From JACCZX01 sp963824935 (GTDB lineage: Bacteria; Pseudomonadota; Gammaproteobacteria; Burkholderiales; Burkholderiaceae_F): a stretch of DNA of 64,000 bases. Location: contig CAWGRF010000030.1 in NCBI GenBank assembly GCA_963824935.1, forward strand, positions 62,001-126,000. The letters run 5' to 3'. A model generated the notes under the pieces. The model did no database searches, was not told where the DNA came from, and saw only the letters and a program-made list of their open reading frames with translations. The translations under genes were made by a program, and so were the position numbers. Shown here piece by piece: positions 19,121-28,140 of this stretch (positions within the stretch are counted from its first letter, which is position 1; the number at the start of each line of letters is the position of its first letter).

Positions 19121-21341
19121 ATGCCGCATGACGACGACGTCATTACCAATCCGTCACAAAATCCGCACATCACCGATCTGATTGACCAGCGTCTGCGTGA
19201 CCCGCGACGACGCGGGCTGCTCAAGGGCGGCATCGGTCTGGCCACGTTGTCACTTATCGGTGCGCCGGCGCTGCTGACCTCCTGCGGGGGTGACGATGAT
19301 GATCCGGCACCGGCTCCAGCCCCGGCACCAGCTCCCGCTCCGCCGCCTCCAGCCGGGCCAACTCGAGCCGCCGCGCTAAGTTTTGACGCGGTTGCAAAGA
19401 GCACCGCCGATTCTGTCGCTGTCGCGACCGGCTATTCCGCGAGTGTGTTGTTCCGTCTCGGCGATCCGATCGCTGCGGCTGTTCCGGCATACGTGAATGA
19501 CGGCACCGATAGCGCAGCAAGCTTTGCGCAGCGCGCCGGCGATCATCACGACGGCATGCAGTACTTTGGTCTCAGTGCGAGCGGCACGTTTTCGGCCACT
19601 TCATCAGATCGAGGCGTGTTAGTGCAGAACCACGAAGCGATTACGCCAGCGTTCCTGCATCCAGCCGGGCAGACGATCGTGGCCGGCGTACGCACTGTGG
19701 CCGATGAAGTGCTGCGCGAGTTCTACGTGCACGGTGTCAGCATTATCGAAGTGCAAAGGACGGGTGGCGCCTGGTCTTACAACCAGAGCTCTACGTTCAA
19801 TCGTCGTGTGCACACATTGACTGACACGATCTTGTCGGGTCCGGCGGGCGGCACGCCACAGATGATCACCAAGTACTCGACCAACGGCACACGTACCCGC
19901 GGAACGGTCAACAACTGCGCCAACGGTTACACGCCCTGGTACACGTATCTGGCGTGCGAAGAAAACTGGGCAGGCTATTTTCGGCGTGTCGTCGCGACCG
20001 ACAATCCGAATCGGACCGCGAAAGAGATCACGTCGTTCAATCGCTACGGCGTGGCGGGTACCGGTCGCGAGCTGTGGGCGACCTTTACGCCCGACACCGC
20101 TGACAATTTGTACGGGCGCTGGAATGCAATGAAGCTGGGCGCATCGACCGACGGCAGCGACGATTACCGGAACGTGGCCAACACGTACGGGTGGAACGTG
20201 GAGATCGATCCGTTCAATCCGACCTCAACGCCCAAAGAAACGCACCGCGATGGGCCGCATCGGCCACGAAGGCGCATGGCCTGCGAAGGCGGTCGCTGGC
20301 AAACCGGTCGTGTTCTACATGGGCGACGACTCGCGCAACGAGTACATCTTTAAGTACGTTTCCACCGCGCTGTGGGATCCGGCGGACGCGACGCTCGGTA
20401 TGGCTGCTGGCGACAAGTACCTCGACGCGGGCAAGATGTATGTGGCCAAGTTCAATGCGGACGGCACCGGACACTGGATCGAGCTGTCGTTGTCGAATCC
20501 AACCGTTGCCGCGTATGCGGTGTATCCGTTCGCGAGCGAGGCCGATGTGCTGATCAACACGCGGCTCGCGGCGGATGCTGTTGGCGCCACCAAGATGGAT
20601 CGTCCCGAGTGGGGCGCGGTCGACCCGGTCAATGGCGATGTCTATTTGACGCTGACCAATACCAACGCAGCGTCGCGCCCCGTGACTGCTACCGACGCTG
20701 CGAACCCGCGCCACTACAACGATCCCACGACCACCGGCACCGCGCAGTTCGGCAATCCGAACGGGCACATCATTCGCTGGCGCGAGGCGTCGCCGGAGGC
20801 GCTTGCGTTCACGTGGGACATCTTCTTGTTCGGTGCGCGTGCCAGCGCCGACCCGACCAACATCAACGTCTCGGGCCTCACGGCGGAGAACGATTTCTCC
20901 AGTCCGGATGGACTGTGGTTCAGCACAGCGACGAACATCTGCTGGATTGAAACCGACGACGGCGCCTACACCGACGTCACCAACTGCATGCTGCTGGCGT
21001 CGCTTCCCGGCGGCGTTGGCGATGGCGGACCGCGCACGATCACCAGCATCGACGCGATGGGCGCGACCAAGCAGACGCAAACGTTCGTCGCGGCACCTCA
21101 GGGCGCCAAGTTACGGCGCTTCCTGGTCGGACCGAAGGACTGCGAGCTCACCGGCGTCGCAGAGACGCCGGACGGCACGACGCTGTTCGTCAATATCCAG
21201 CACCCGGGGGAAAACTCTCCCGCCGCCACGGTCGGAAATCCGAACACGTTCACGAGCCATTGGCCAGATGGCGGCCTCGCGCGCCCGCGTTCCGCAACGC
21301 TCGCCATCACCAAGAATGGCGGGGGTCAAATCGGCGTGTAG
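19121..21341 (+). CDS. phoX: PhoX/DUF839-family exported alkaline phosphatase (one frameshift)
   Basis: This protein of about 739 residues resembles the calcium-dependent PhoX phosphatases that free phosphate from organic esters. An N-terminal twin-arginine signal (RRRGLLKGGIG, residues about 27-37) is followed by a hydrophobic run and LLTSC, a possible lipobox. A Pro-Ala repeat linker of about 20 residues comes next. The body has family blocks GVLVQNHEAI, TYLACEENWAGYF, AMGRIGHEGAW, VVFYMGDDSRNEYIFKYVS and FSSPDGLWFS. One extra A near 20234 (AAA for AA) breaks the frame; without it the sequence reads TPKKRTAMGRIGHEGA. The Pho-box-like site upstream and the pst genes downstream fit PhoB control. 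Confidence 0.85.
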
Positions 21342-21380
21342 CACCGGCACTGTGACGACGGAGGGGCGGCGCGCTCTGTG

Positions 21381-22196
21381 ATGGCGACGATGCGACTGCC
21401 AGCGAGGTGGCCGGCGGTCGCGCTCGTGCTCGTGTTCATGGCACCAGCCGCGGCTCAGGACGCACTGCGCGGCAAGCGCCTGTATCTCGACACCGCGCGC
21501 GTTACCGGCGCCCCCGTCAGCTGCGTCGATTGCCATCGCGCGTTACCGCCGGGCTTGTTCGGCATCGGAAGCGCGGCCAACAACCCCGCGATCATCGCCA
21601 ACGCGCTGAATTCCATTCCGCAGATGGCGCCGTTGCGCGGACGCCTCACCGCCGTCGACATCGCCGACGTCGCTGCGTACATCGGCAACCCGAGCGTGCC
21701 GAGTCCCGTGCTGCGAGTCGTCACCAACGCACCGAACGGTCCAGTGAGCAGTGATCGACTGGATTTTGGCGTGGTGCTGCCGGGTCAAACCTCCGGGCGT
21801 GGGAACGTTCGGTTGGCGAACGACGGTGCGTTGCCAATGCAGATAACGAGCAGTGTTCGCATCGTCGGACCGCACGCGGCCGAGTACTCGTTAGCCGATA
21901 GCGGCTGCGGGCCTACGACGACACTCGGTCCGGGACAGTCGTGCGAGATCGGAATCACGTTCCGACCAGGATCCAGCGGAGAGAGATTGCGAACCGCCGC
22001 CGTGCAGGTCGATCACGATTGGGTGAGTGGAATCGCCGCGGTCGCGTTGCTGGGCACCGCTGAAACGACTGCCGCCAATCCACCCGTCGGCGACTCCGGA
22101 GGCGGCGGCGCCCTCGGCGGAGTCTGGTTACTGATCCTTATCGCGCGCGCTCGAGTTGTCGGCGCAGGACCGTGGTTATCGCTTCGGCAGCACTAA
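21381..22196 (+). CDS. Exported single-heme cytochrome c-like protein with Ig-like (ASH/HYDIN-type) domain
   Basis: A signal peptide (ending AAAQDA) is followed by a short cytochrome c-like module with the heme-attachment motif CVDCH (about residue 50). A beta-rich domain then follows with LDFGVVLPGQTSGRGNVRLAND and CEIGITFRPGSSGERLRT, the pattern of choice-of-anchor or ASH-type domains (about residues 130-220). The C-terminus has GDSGGGGALGG, a hydrophobic stretch and Arg residues, like a GlyGly-CTERM sorting tail, although the extreme end looks out of frame. ATG 21381 was chosen over GTG 21378. It follows phoX by 39 bases, so it is probably co-transcribed. The electron partner is unknown. 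Confidence 0.65.
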   Translation: MATMRLPARWPAVALVLVFMAPAAAQDALRGKRLYLDTARVTGAPVSCVDCHRALPPGLFGIGSAANNPAIIANALNSIPQMAPLRGRLTAVDIADVAAYIGNPSVPSPVLRVVTNAPNGPVSSDRLDFGVVLPGQTSGRGNVRLANDGALPMQITSSVRIVGPHAAEYSLADSGCGPTTTLGPGQSCEIGITFRPGSSGERLRTAAVQVDHDWVSGIAAVALLGTAETTAANPPVGDSGGGGALGGVWLLILIARARVVGAGPWLSLRQH

Positions 22197-22215
22197 TACC
22201 CAATCGCAAACGCGC

Positions 22216-22233
22216 ACGTCATTCAAGTGTCAT
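22216..22233 (+). promoter_or_regulatory. Candidate Pho box upstream of the small lipoprotein gene
   Basis: ACGTCAT and GTGTCAT are separated by TCAA, giving the 11-base PhoB repeat. A further TTGTCAC follows slightly out of register at 22240-22246. The ATG of the lipoprotein gene is at 22280. Confidence 0.5.
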
Positions 22234-22279
22234 CGAATGTTGTCACGATGAGCCTTCATCCATCCCCGGAGCCGCTGTG

Positions 22280-22588
22280 ATGCGCGCCTTCTTCGTTGCT
22301 TCGTCCGCATTGGTGTTGGCTGCTTGCGCCACGACTGCGTCCACGCCGGCCGGCATGGAAGCAGGGAAATTCGTGAACTATGGTTGCGACAAGGGTGGCT
22401 TCCAGGCGCGTTGGGATCCGGATGGCAAGACGGTGCGCGTGCGTTCCCAGCATGGCGCCGCCGAGCTGACACCGGCAACGGAAGGCAGCTACTCGGGCGA
22501 AGGTTTCGTGCTTCGCACCGTCGGCCCCGACGGCATTTCGCTCGCTCATGAGGGCAAGGTCCTGAGTAAAAACTGCAAGAAAATGTGA
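22280..22588 (+). CDS. Small lipoprotein, MliC-like
   Basis: This 102-residue lipoprotein has a signal peptide ending in the lipobox LAAC (Cys 16). The mature part has two Cys (YGCDKGG and SKNCKK), a short beta pattern ARWDPDGKTVRVR and a GEGFVLR block. The layout resembles MliC/PliC lysozyme inhibitors, whose two Cys are bridged, but the match is loose and the lysozyme-binding loop is not certain. The open frame extends upstream to 22172, but the lipobox fixes the start at 22280. It lies between phoX and pstS with its own Pho-box-like site, which suggests phosphate-dependent expression. Confidence 0.65.
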   Translation: MRAFFVASSALVLAACATTASTPAGMEAGKFVNYGCDKGGFQARWDPDGKTVRVRSQHGAAELTPATEGSYSGEGFVLRTVGPDGISLAHEGKVLSKNCKKM

Positions 22589-22703
22589 GCAGGCGTTTAC
22601 CAGCCAGCGGTTTTTGGGCCGCCCGACTGCGCTGGCAGGTGATGACAGCACGATGACAAGTACCTCCGCACCAGGCGTTTCCCCCGGCTAGCGCCACCGC
22701 TCC

Positions 22704-22721
22704 GTGTCACGGATCGGTCAT
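22704..22721 (+). promoter_or_regulatory. Pho box upstream of pstS
   Basis: GTGTCAC, spacer GGAT, then CGGTCAT match the CTGTCAY direct-repeat consensus with the correct 11-base period. The pstS ATG is 54 bases downstream. Its position before the pst operon strongly supports PhoB binding. Confidence 0.75.
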
Positions 22722-22774
22722 GTGGTACGCCTAGAGTCCTTACGTTTCCTCGCAGACAATATTTGGAGTTCAGG

Positions 22775-23791
22775 ATGAGCAAATTGATTGGTTTTCGTCA
22801 CGCATTGGTCGCTGCATCCGCGGTTGGCGCCCTTGGTTTGCTGGGCGCGACCGGGACTGCGCTGGCTCAGAGCCAGACCATCAAGGTCGATGGGTCGAGC
22901 ACGGTTTTCCCGATCACCGAGGCGGTCGCCGAAGAATTTCAGAAATCCAAGAAGGGCGCGGTCAAGGTGACGGTCGGAATCTCCGGCACCGGGGGCGGCT
23001 TCAAGAAATTCTGCCGTGGCGAGACCGACATTTCCGACGCGTCGCGGCCGATCAGCAAGAGCGAGATGGCGGAGTGTCAGAAGGCCGGTGTCGCGTATCT
23101 CGAGATGCCGATCGCGTACGACGCGCTGTCGGTGGTGGTCAACCCGAAGAACACGTGGCTCAAAGACATCTCGATCGAAGATCTAAAGAAAATCTGGGAG
23201 CCGGCGGCGCAGGGCAAGATCACGCGTTGGAATCAGGTCAATCCGGCATGGCCAGACCGGCCAATAAAGCTGTTCGGCGCCGGTGCGGACTCCGGAACGT
23301 TCGACTACTTCACCGAAGCGGTCACCGGTAAATCGAAGTCAAGCCGTGGCGACTTCACTGCCTCGGAAGACGACAACGTATTGGTGCAGGGGGTGTCGCG
23401 CGACGTCGATTCGCTCGGCTTCTTCGGCCTCGCGTATTACTCTGAAAACAAGGACAAGCTGAAAGCGCTTCCGATTTCCTGGAAAGGCGGCCAGTCGGTT
23501 GCGCCGTCGACGGACACCGTCGTCAACGGCACTTATCAGCCGCTATCACGCCCGATCTTCATCTATGTGAAGGCAGATTCGCTCAAGCGGCCCGAGGTTC
23601 GGGAATTTGTGGACTTCTACAACCGCAATGCGACCAAGCTTGTGCGCGAAGTCAAGTACGTTCCGCTGCCGGCTGCGGCGTATACCCACAACCAGGACAC
23701 GATGACGAAGATGAAGACAGGAACGAAGTTCGGTGGCGAGAATCTGGTCGGCGTCACGATCGAACAACTGATGAAAATGGAAGCGAAGTAA
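22775..23791 (+). CDS. pstS: Phosphate ABC transporter substrate-binding protein
   Basis: PstS binds phosphate in the periplasm for the PstCAB transporter. ATG 22775 gives 338 residues with a signal peptide ending in ALAQ. The mature N-terminus IKVDGSSTVFPITEAVAEEF holds the phosphate-binding SSTVFP loop. Further binding blocks are GTGGGFKKFCRGETDISDASRPI and GADSGTFDYFTEAV. This is the longer PstS/SphX-type branch (YLEMPIAYDALSVVVN). It is first of the pst-pho genes, preceded by a Pho box and followed by a strong hairpin that would let pstS be expressed above pstC. Confidence 0.97.
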   Translation: MSKLIGFRHALVAASAVGALGLLGATGTALAQSQTIKVDGSSTVFPITEAVAEEFQKSKKGAVKVTVGISGTGGGFKKFCRGETDISDASRPISKSEMAECQKAGVAYLEMPIAYDALSVVVNPKNTWLKDISIEDLKKIWEPAAQGKITRWNQVNPAWPDRPIKLFGAGADSGTFDYFTEAVTGKSKSSRGDFTASEDDNVLVQGVSRDVDSLGFFGLAYYSENKDKLKALPISWKGGQSVAPSTDTVVNGTYQPLSRPIFIYVKADSLKRPEVREFVDFYNRNATKLVREVKYVPLPAAAYTHNQDTMTKMKTGTKFGGENLVGVTIEQLMKMEAK

Positions 23792-23810
23792 GCTGATAAC
23801 TCGGTTCCCG

Positions 23811-23845
23811 GGGCCGGGGTGGCAGGAACCCCGGCCCTGTTTGTT
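23811..23845 (+). terminator. Hairpin terminator/attenuator between pstS and pstC
   Basis: A perfect 10-bp stem (GGGCCGGGGT / ACCCCGGCCC) with a 7-base loop is followed by TGTTTGTTT. Partial termination here would raise binding protein over membrane subunits; no separate promoter for pstC is obvious. Confidence 0.75.
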
Positions 23846-23886
23846 TACGGGTCTTCCTGAGTCTCTTGGATAGGGTCCGTTGCTGC

Positions 23887-24834
23887 ATGGCTGCTACTCC
23901 CAGTGTCGCCACCCCGCATCTTGGGACCGTCGTTGAGCCTCTGCAGCACAAGCGCTCGCGGCTGGCCAAGGAGAAAGCGATCGAGTTGCTGCTGTTCGGT
24001 GCAGCGCTGGTCGCCGTATTCACGACGATCGCGATCGTTTCGATCCTGTTGGTCGAATCGGCCGCCTTTTTCCAGCATGTCAGTCTGGTCGATTTTCTGA
24101 CCGATACGCTGTGGACGCCGCTGTTCGACAACCCGCACTATGGAATCCTGCCGCTCGTGTCAGGAACGTTGACGGTCGCTGTCGTCGCGCTGTTGGTGGC
24201 GATTCCGATGGGCACCATCATCGCGATTTATTTGTCGGAATTCGCACCTCATCGCGTACGTGAAGTCGTCAAGCCTTTCCTCGAAATGCTTGAAGCCGTG
24301 CCGACGGTCGTGTTCGGGTATTTCGCGCTGCTGTTCGTCACTCCGCTGCTGCAGGACACGATCTTGCCCGACCTTCCCGGCTTCAACATGCTGGCGCCCG
24401 GGTTGGTAATCGGTGTCTTCATCACGCCCTACATCAGTTCGGTGGCAGAAGACGCGATGCGCGCAGTGCCGATGGCGATGCGCGAAGGCGCATACGCAGT
24501 TGGCTCGACCAAGTTGCAAGTGGCCCTGAAGATCGTGACTCCGGCCGCCACGTCGGGCATCGTCGCGGCGTACGTGCTTGCAGTGTCGCGCGCAATCGGC
24601 GAGACGATGGTCGTCGCGATCGCAGCCGGGCTGAATCCGACGCTGACGTTCAATCCGATGGAGCCGGCTGCGACCATCACCGCCTACATCGCGCAGGTCG
24701 CGCTCGGTGATCTGCCACACGGATCGATCGGGTATCAAAGCATCTTCGCGGCCGGCCTCACGCTGGTGCTGATGACGCTGGGCTTCAACATTTTCGGGCA
24801 CTGGATGCGCAAGCGGTATCGGGAGGCCTACTGA
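23887..24834 (+). CDS. pstC: Phosphate ABC transporter permease PstC
   Basis: PstC is the first permease subunit of the phosphate importer. ATG 23887 (315 residues) is preferred to an upstream TTG at 23866. Six hydrophobic segments are visible, with a basic N-terminal tail before the first. The ABC-permease EAA-type region is AVPMAMREGAYAVGSTKLQVALKIV (given here by its ends; about residues 198-222), and AISRAIGE-like VSRAIGETMVVAIAAG follows. The TGA overlaps the pstA ATG by one base. Confidence 0.96.
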   Translation: MAATPSVATPHLGTVVEPLQHKRSRLAKEKAIELLLFGAALVAVFTTIAIVSILLVESAAFFQHVSLVDFLTDTLWTPLFDNPHYGILPLVSGTLTVAVVALLVAIPMGTIIAIYLSEFAPHRVREVVKPFLEMLEAVPTVVFGYFALLFVTPLLQDTILPDLPGFNMLAPGLVIGVFITPYISSVAEDAMRAVPMAMREGAYAVGSTKLQVALKIVTPAATSGIVAAYVLAVSRAIGETMVVAIAAGLNPTLTFNPMEPAATITAYIAQVALGDLPHGSIGYQSIFAAGLTLVLMTLGFNIFGHWMRKRYREAY

Positions 24835-25796
24835 TGGACTCGACAATGTCCAGAGCGTCCACAGCGGCGCCTGCGAGAGCACCGCAGTTACAGGATATGC
24901 GCGCGTTGATCGCGGCCGGGAAACGCAAGCAAGTCATGTTCGCCGCGCTCGGGTTGTTTTGCACGACGATTGCACTACTGACGCTGATGGCGGCGTTTCT
25001 CGACTTGCTGATCGATGGCCTGCCGCGCCTGTCGTTCGACTTTTTGACCAATTTTCCGTCGCGGCGCGCCACAGAGGCCGGAATCTTGTCGGCCTGGGTC
25101 GGCAGCGCACTTGTGATGCTGGTAACGATGTTTGCCGGTGTGCCGCTCGGAATAGGCGCTGCGGTTTATCTCGAGGAGTATGCAAGGAAGAACTGGATCA
25201 CCGACATCATAGAAATCAATGTGACCAATCTGGCCGGCGTGCCGTCTATCGTCTACGGGTTGCTGGCTCTCGGCTTGTTCGTATATCAATTCGGTTTTGG
25301 CCAGAGCATCTTGTCCGCCGGTTTGACACTGGCGCTGCTGATACTGCCGATCGTGATCGTTGCAACGCGCGAGGCATTGCGTGCTGTGCCTGGTCATATG
25401 CGCGAGGCTGCGTATGCGTTGGGCGCGACACGCTGGCAGATGATTTCGGGCCATTTGCTGCCGTATTCGGCCGGCGGCATCATGACCGGCGTCATTATCG
25501 GTATGGCGCGTGCCATCGGTGAGACGGCTCCGATCATCACGATCGGTGCGCTGACCTTCATCGCATTCCTGCCCGGCTCTCCGATTACTGCCACGCCCCC
25601 CTTTATCAACTTCGACTGGCTGATGGCGGAATTCACCGTATTGCCGATCCAGATGTTCAACTGGGTATCGCGTCCCGATAAAGCCTTCCAGCTGAATGCG
25701 GCGGCAGCCGGAGTCATCTTATTGGTGATGACTCTGGCAATGAACGCCTGCGCAATCTACATCCGTTACCAAGTGCGAAAGAAAATCAAATGGTAA
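24834..25796 (+). CDS. pstA: Phosphate ABC transporter permease PstA
   Basis: PstA is the second permease subunit, 320 residues with six predicted membrane segments. Family blocks are FPSRRATEAGILSAWVGS, NLAGVPSIVYGLLALGLF and the cytoplasmic loop REALRAVPGHMREAAYALGA that contacts PstB. ARAIGETAPIITIGA closes the core. It overlaps pstC by one base and pstB by seven, so the three are co-translated. The N-terminus (about 25 residues) is cytoplasmic and Arg/Ala-rich. Confidence 0.96.
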   Translation: MDSTMSRASTAAPARAPQLQDMRALIAAGKRKQVMFAALGLFCTTIALLTLMAAFLDLLIDGLPRLSFDFLTNFPSRRATEAGILSAWVGSALVMLVTMFAGVPLGIGAAVYLEEYARKNWITDIIEINVTNLAGVPSIVYGLLALGLFVYQFGFGQSILSAGLTLALLILPIVIVATREALRAVPGHMREAAYALGATRWQMISGHLLPYSAGGIMTGVIIGMARAIGETAPIITIGALTFIAFLPGSPITATPPFINFDWLMAEFTVLPIQMFNWVSRPDKAFQLNAAAAGVILLVMTLAMNACAIYIRYQVRKKIKW

Positions 25797-26608
25797 GCAC
25801 TCCAGCGCCCGAGGTCGCCAGCACCGAGTCGAGAAGCGGTCCATTGCCGCCCATCAAGACCGAGGCGCGCGACCTGAATTTTTTCTACGGTTCCTTCAAG
25901 GCGCTGAAGAGTTTGAACATGCCGATCTACCAACACCGTGTTACGGCGCTGATCGGCCCGTCGGGTTGCGGCAAATCGACGTTCCTGCGCTGCTTCAATC
26001 GGATGCACGATCTTTATCCGAACAACCGCTACGAAGGCGAAATCCGTCTGCTACCCGACAACGTCAACCTGCTGGCGAAAAACGTGGACCCGATCGAGGT
26101 GCGAATGCGCATCGGCATGGTGTTCCAGAAACCGAATCCGTTTCCTAAAACGATTTATGAGAACGTCGCCTACGGCTTAAGAGTTCGCGGGCTTTCTTCG
26201 AAGGGCATGCTCGACGACAAGGTGGAACAGGCGCTGCGCGCGGCGGCACTCTGGGACGAGGCCAAAGATCGCCTTGAGGATCTGGCATTCAATCTTTCGG
26301 GCGGACAGCAGCAGCGTCTGTGTATTGCCCGTGCGCTGGCGACCGATCCGGAACTGTTGCTGTTCGACGAGCCAACGTCGGCGCTCGACCCGATTGCCAC
26401 GGCGTCGATCGAAGAATTGATGGCCGAATTGAAGGATAAGGTCACGATTCTCGTCGTCACGCATAACATGCAGCAGGCGGCTCGGGTGTCCGATTACACC
26501 GCTTACATGTACCTCGGCGAGCTGATGGAGTTCGGTGAAACAGACCAGATATTCATCAAGCCGAAGCGCAAGGAAACCGAGGACTACATCACGGGGCGCT
26601 TTGGTTAG
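25790..26608 (+). CDS. pstB: Phosphate ABC transporter ATP-binding protein
   Basis: PstB energises phosphate import. The 272 residues include Walker A GPSGCGKST (about residues 57-65), the Q-loop GMVFQKPNPFPKTIYENVAYG, the signature LSGGQQQRLCIARALA, Walker B LLLFDEPTSALDP and the switch His in VTHNMQQAARVSD. An N-terminal extension of about 20 residues precedes the domain. The start overlaps pstA by seven bases. Confidence 0.98.
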   Translation: MVSTPAPEVASTESRSGPLPPIKTEARDLNFFYGSFKALKSLNMPIYQHRVTALIGPSGCGKSTFLRCFNRMHDLYPNNRYEGEIRLLPDNVNLLAKNVDPIEVRMRIGMVFQKPNPFPKTIYENVAYGLRVRGLSSKGMLDDKVEQALRAAALWDEAKDRLEDLAFNLSGGQQQRLCIARALATDPELLLFDEPTSALDPIATASIEELMAELKDKVTILVVTHNMQQAARVSDYTAYMYLGELMEFGETDQIFIKPKRKETEDYITGRFG

Positions 26609-26646
26609 CGCAATTGCTTGTGAACTCACTTGGGCGGGATTAAGGG

Positions 26647-27361
26647 ATGCAAACCGGCGAACATCTTGGTACGGAAATATGACGAGGAACTCGAGGCGAT
26701 GCGCTCGCGCGTATTGCAAATGGGCGGACTGGTCGAGTCGCAGGTACGCACCGCGCTCGACGCCTTCGAGCGAGCCGACCTAGAGCTGGCGCAACAAGCG
26801 ATCGACACCGACAAGAGAGTGAACGAACTCGAAGTGGGTGTTGACGAGATGGTCAACTACGTGATTGCGCGCCGCCAGCCAACCGCCGGCGACTTGCGCA
26901 TGATTACCGGCATTTCCAAGGTCATCACCGACCTCGAACGAGTTGGCGACGAAGCCTGCAAGATCGCGCGCGCTGTCAAGTGGCTGCGTGAGAAACACGA
27001 GCAATCGCGGCTCAATCGTATCCCGGACCTCAAGTACTCGGGCGAGGCGGCGGCATCGATGCTGCGCCGTACGCTCGATGCGTTCGCGCGCATGGATGCG
27101 GTGGCGGCGGCTTCGATCATCAAGGATGATCTTGGTATTGACGATCGTTTTCGCGCGGTGCTGCGGCAGTTGATCACGTTCATGATGGAAGATCCGCGCA
27201 CGATCTCGGCATCGCTCGACTGCGTCTGGGTCGCAAAGGCTATCGAGCGGATCGGCGACCACGCGAAGAACGTGGCCGAGCACGTGATCTTCATCTCCCA
27301 GGGCTGGGACGCACGACACCAGTCGCTCGAAGACGTCGAGCGCGCGGTTGCACGGGCATGA
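26647..27361 (+). CDS. phoU: Phosphate-specific transport regulator PhoU (probable frameshift at start)
   Basis: PhoU links the Pst transporter to PhoR and keeps the Pho regulon off when phosphate is ample. Two PhoU helical-bundle repeats are present, each with the metal-binding E/D-x-x-x-D pattern: VITDLERVGDEACKIA and VAKAIERIGDHAKNVAEHVIF. The long open frame begins at 26630 with residues unlike the family. The better start is ATG 26647, which has a ribosome site (AAGGG) and reads MQTGEHL; one extra G near 26668 then moves into the main frame at RKYDEELEAMRSRVLQMGG. It ends four bases into phoB. Confidence 0.93.
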
Positions 27362-28056
27362 CATCGGCGTCGATCCTGGTCATCGAGGACGAACCGGCGA
27401 TTCAGGAGCTGGTCGCCTACACCTGCAGCAGCCAGGGATACACGGTGCGCCGCGCCGATTCGGCTGGCGCAGGGCGCGATGCGATCGATCGCGAATTACC
27501 GGATATGGTGCTGCTCGACTGGATGCTGCCCGATAAGTCCGGCATTGAGTTGCTGAAGGATCTGCGCGCACACGAGCGCACCAGGGTCATGCCTGTGATC
27601 ATGCTGACCGCCAAAGGCAACGAAGCCGACAAAGTGGTCGGTCTGGACACCGGCGCCGACGACTATGTGGTGAAACCGTTTTCACCGCGCGAGCTTATCT
27701 CGCGCATGCGCGCGGTCTTCAGACGCCGCGCACCCGAACATGGTGGCGAGCCGCTCGAATACGGCCCATTGATAGTGGATCCATCGCGCCACGAGATTCT
27801 GGCCGACGGCAAGCCGATCAAAATGGGGCTTGCCGAATTCAAGGTGCTCAAGTTTCTAATCAGCCATCCGGACCGCGTGTTTTCGCGCGCGCAGTTGCTT
27901 GACAACGTCTGGGGCGATCATGTCTTCATCGAAGAGCGTACGGTGGACGTGCACGTGCTGCGATTGCGCAAGGCGTTGGCGCCGTTCAACGCGCAGCATC
28001 TGATTCAGACGGTGCGCGGCCTCGGCTATCGGCTGTCAGCGCGACCTGAGCAATAA
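27358..28056 (+). CDS. phoB: Phosphate regulon response regulator PhoB
   Basis: PhoB is an OmpR-type transcription factor of 232 residues. The receiver domain has acidic pocket residues ED (10-11), the phosphorylated Asp in LDWMLPDKSG (about 54) and Lys in VVKPFSPREL. The winged-helix domain has VFSRAQLLDNVWG, ERTVDVHVLRLRKAL and VRGLGYRLS. It should bind the Pho boxes found at 19.0, 22.2, 22.7 and 28.1 kb. It overlaps phoU by four bases. Its partner phoR is separated from it by two lipid-remodelling genes. Confidence 0.97.
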   Translation: MTSASILVIEDEPAIQELVAYTCSSQGYTVRRADSAGAGRDAIDRELPDMVLLDWMLPDKSGIELLKDLRAHERTRVMPVIMLTAKGNEADKVVGLDTGADDYVVKPFSPRELISRMRAVFRRRAPEHGGEPLEYGPLIVDPSRHEILADGKPIKMGLAEFKVLKFLISHPDRVFSRAQLLDNVWGDHVFIEERTVDVHVLRLRKALAPFNAQHLIQTVRGLGYRLSARPEQ

Positions 28057-28097
28057 ACTGAACAAGCCGCATTAAGCCCTTGAATTAGCACGATTGG

Positions 28098-28115
28098 CTG
28101 TCACGGCCGAGTCAT
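28098..28115 (+). promoter_or_regulatory. Pho box upstream of the plcP-agt pair
   Basis: CTGTCAC, spacer GGCC, then GAGTCAT form an 11-base direct repeat close to the PhoB consensus. It lies in the gap between phoB and the metallophosphoesterase gene, 26 bases before ATG 28141. Confidence 0.65.
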
Positions 28116-28140
28116 CAGCGACTCGTAGCCTGTGCTTCCC

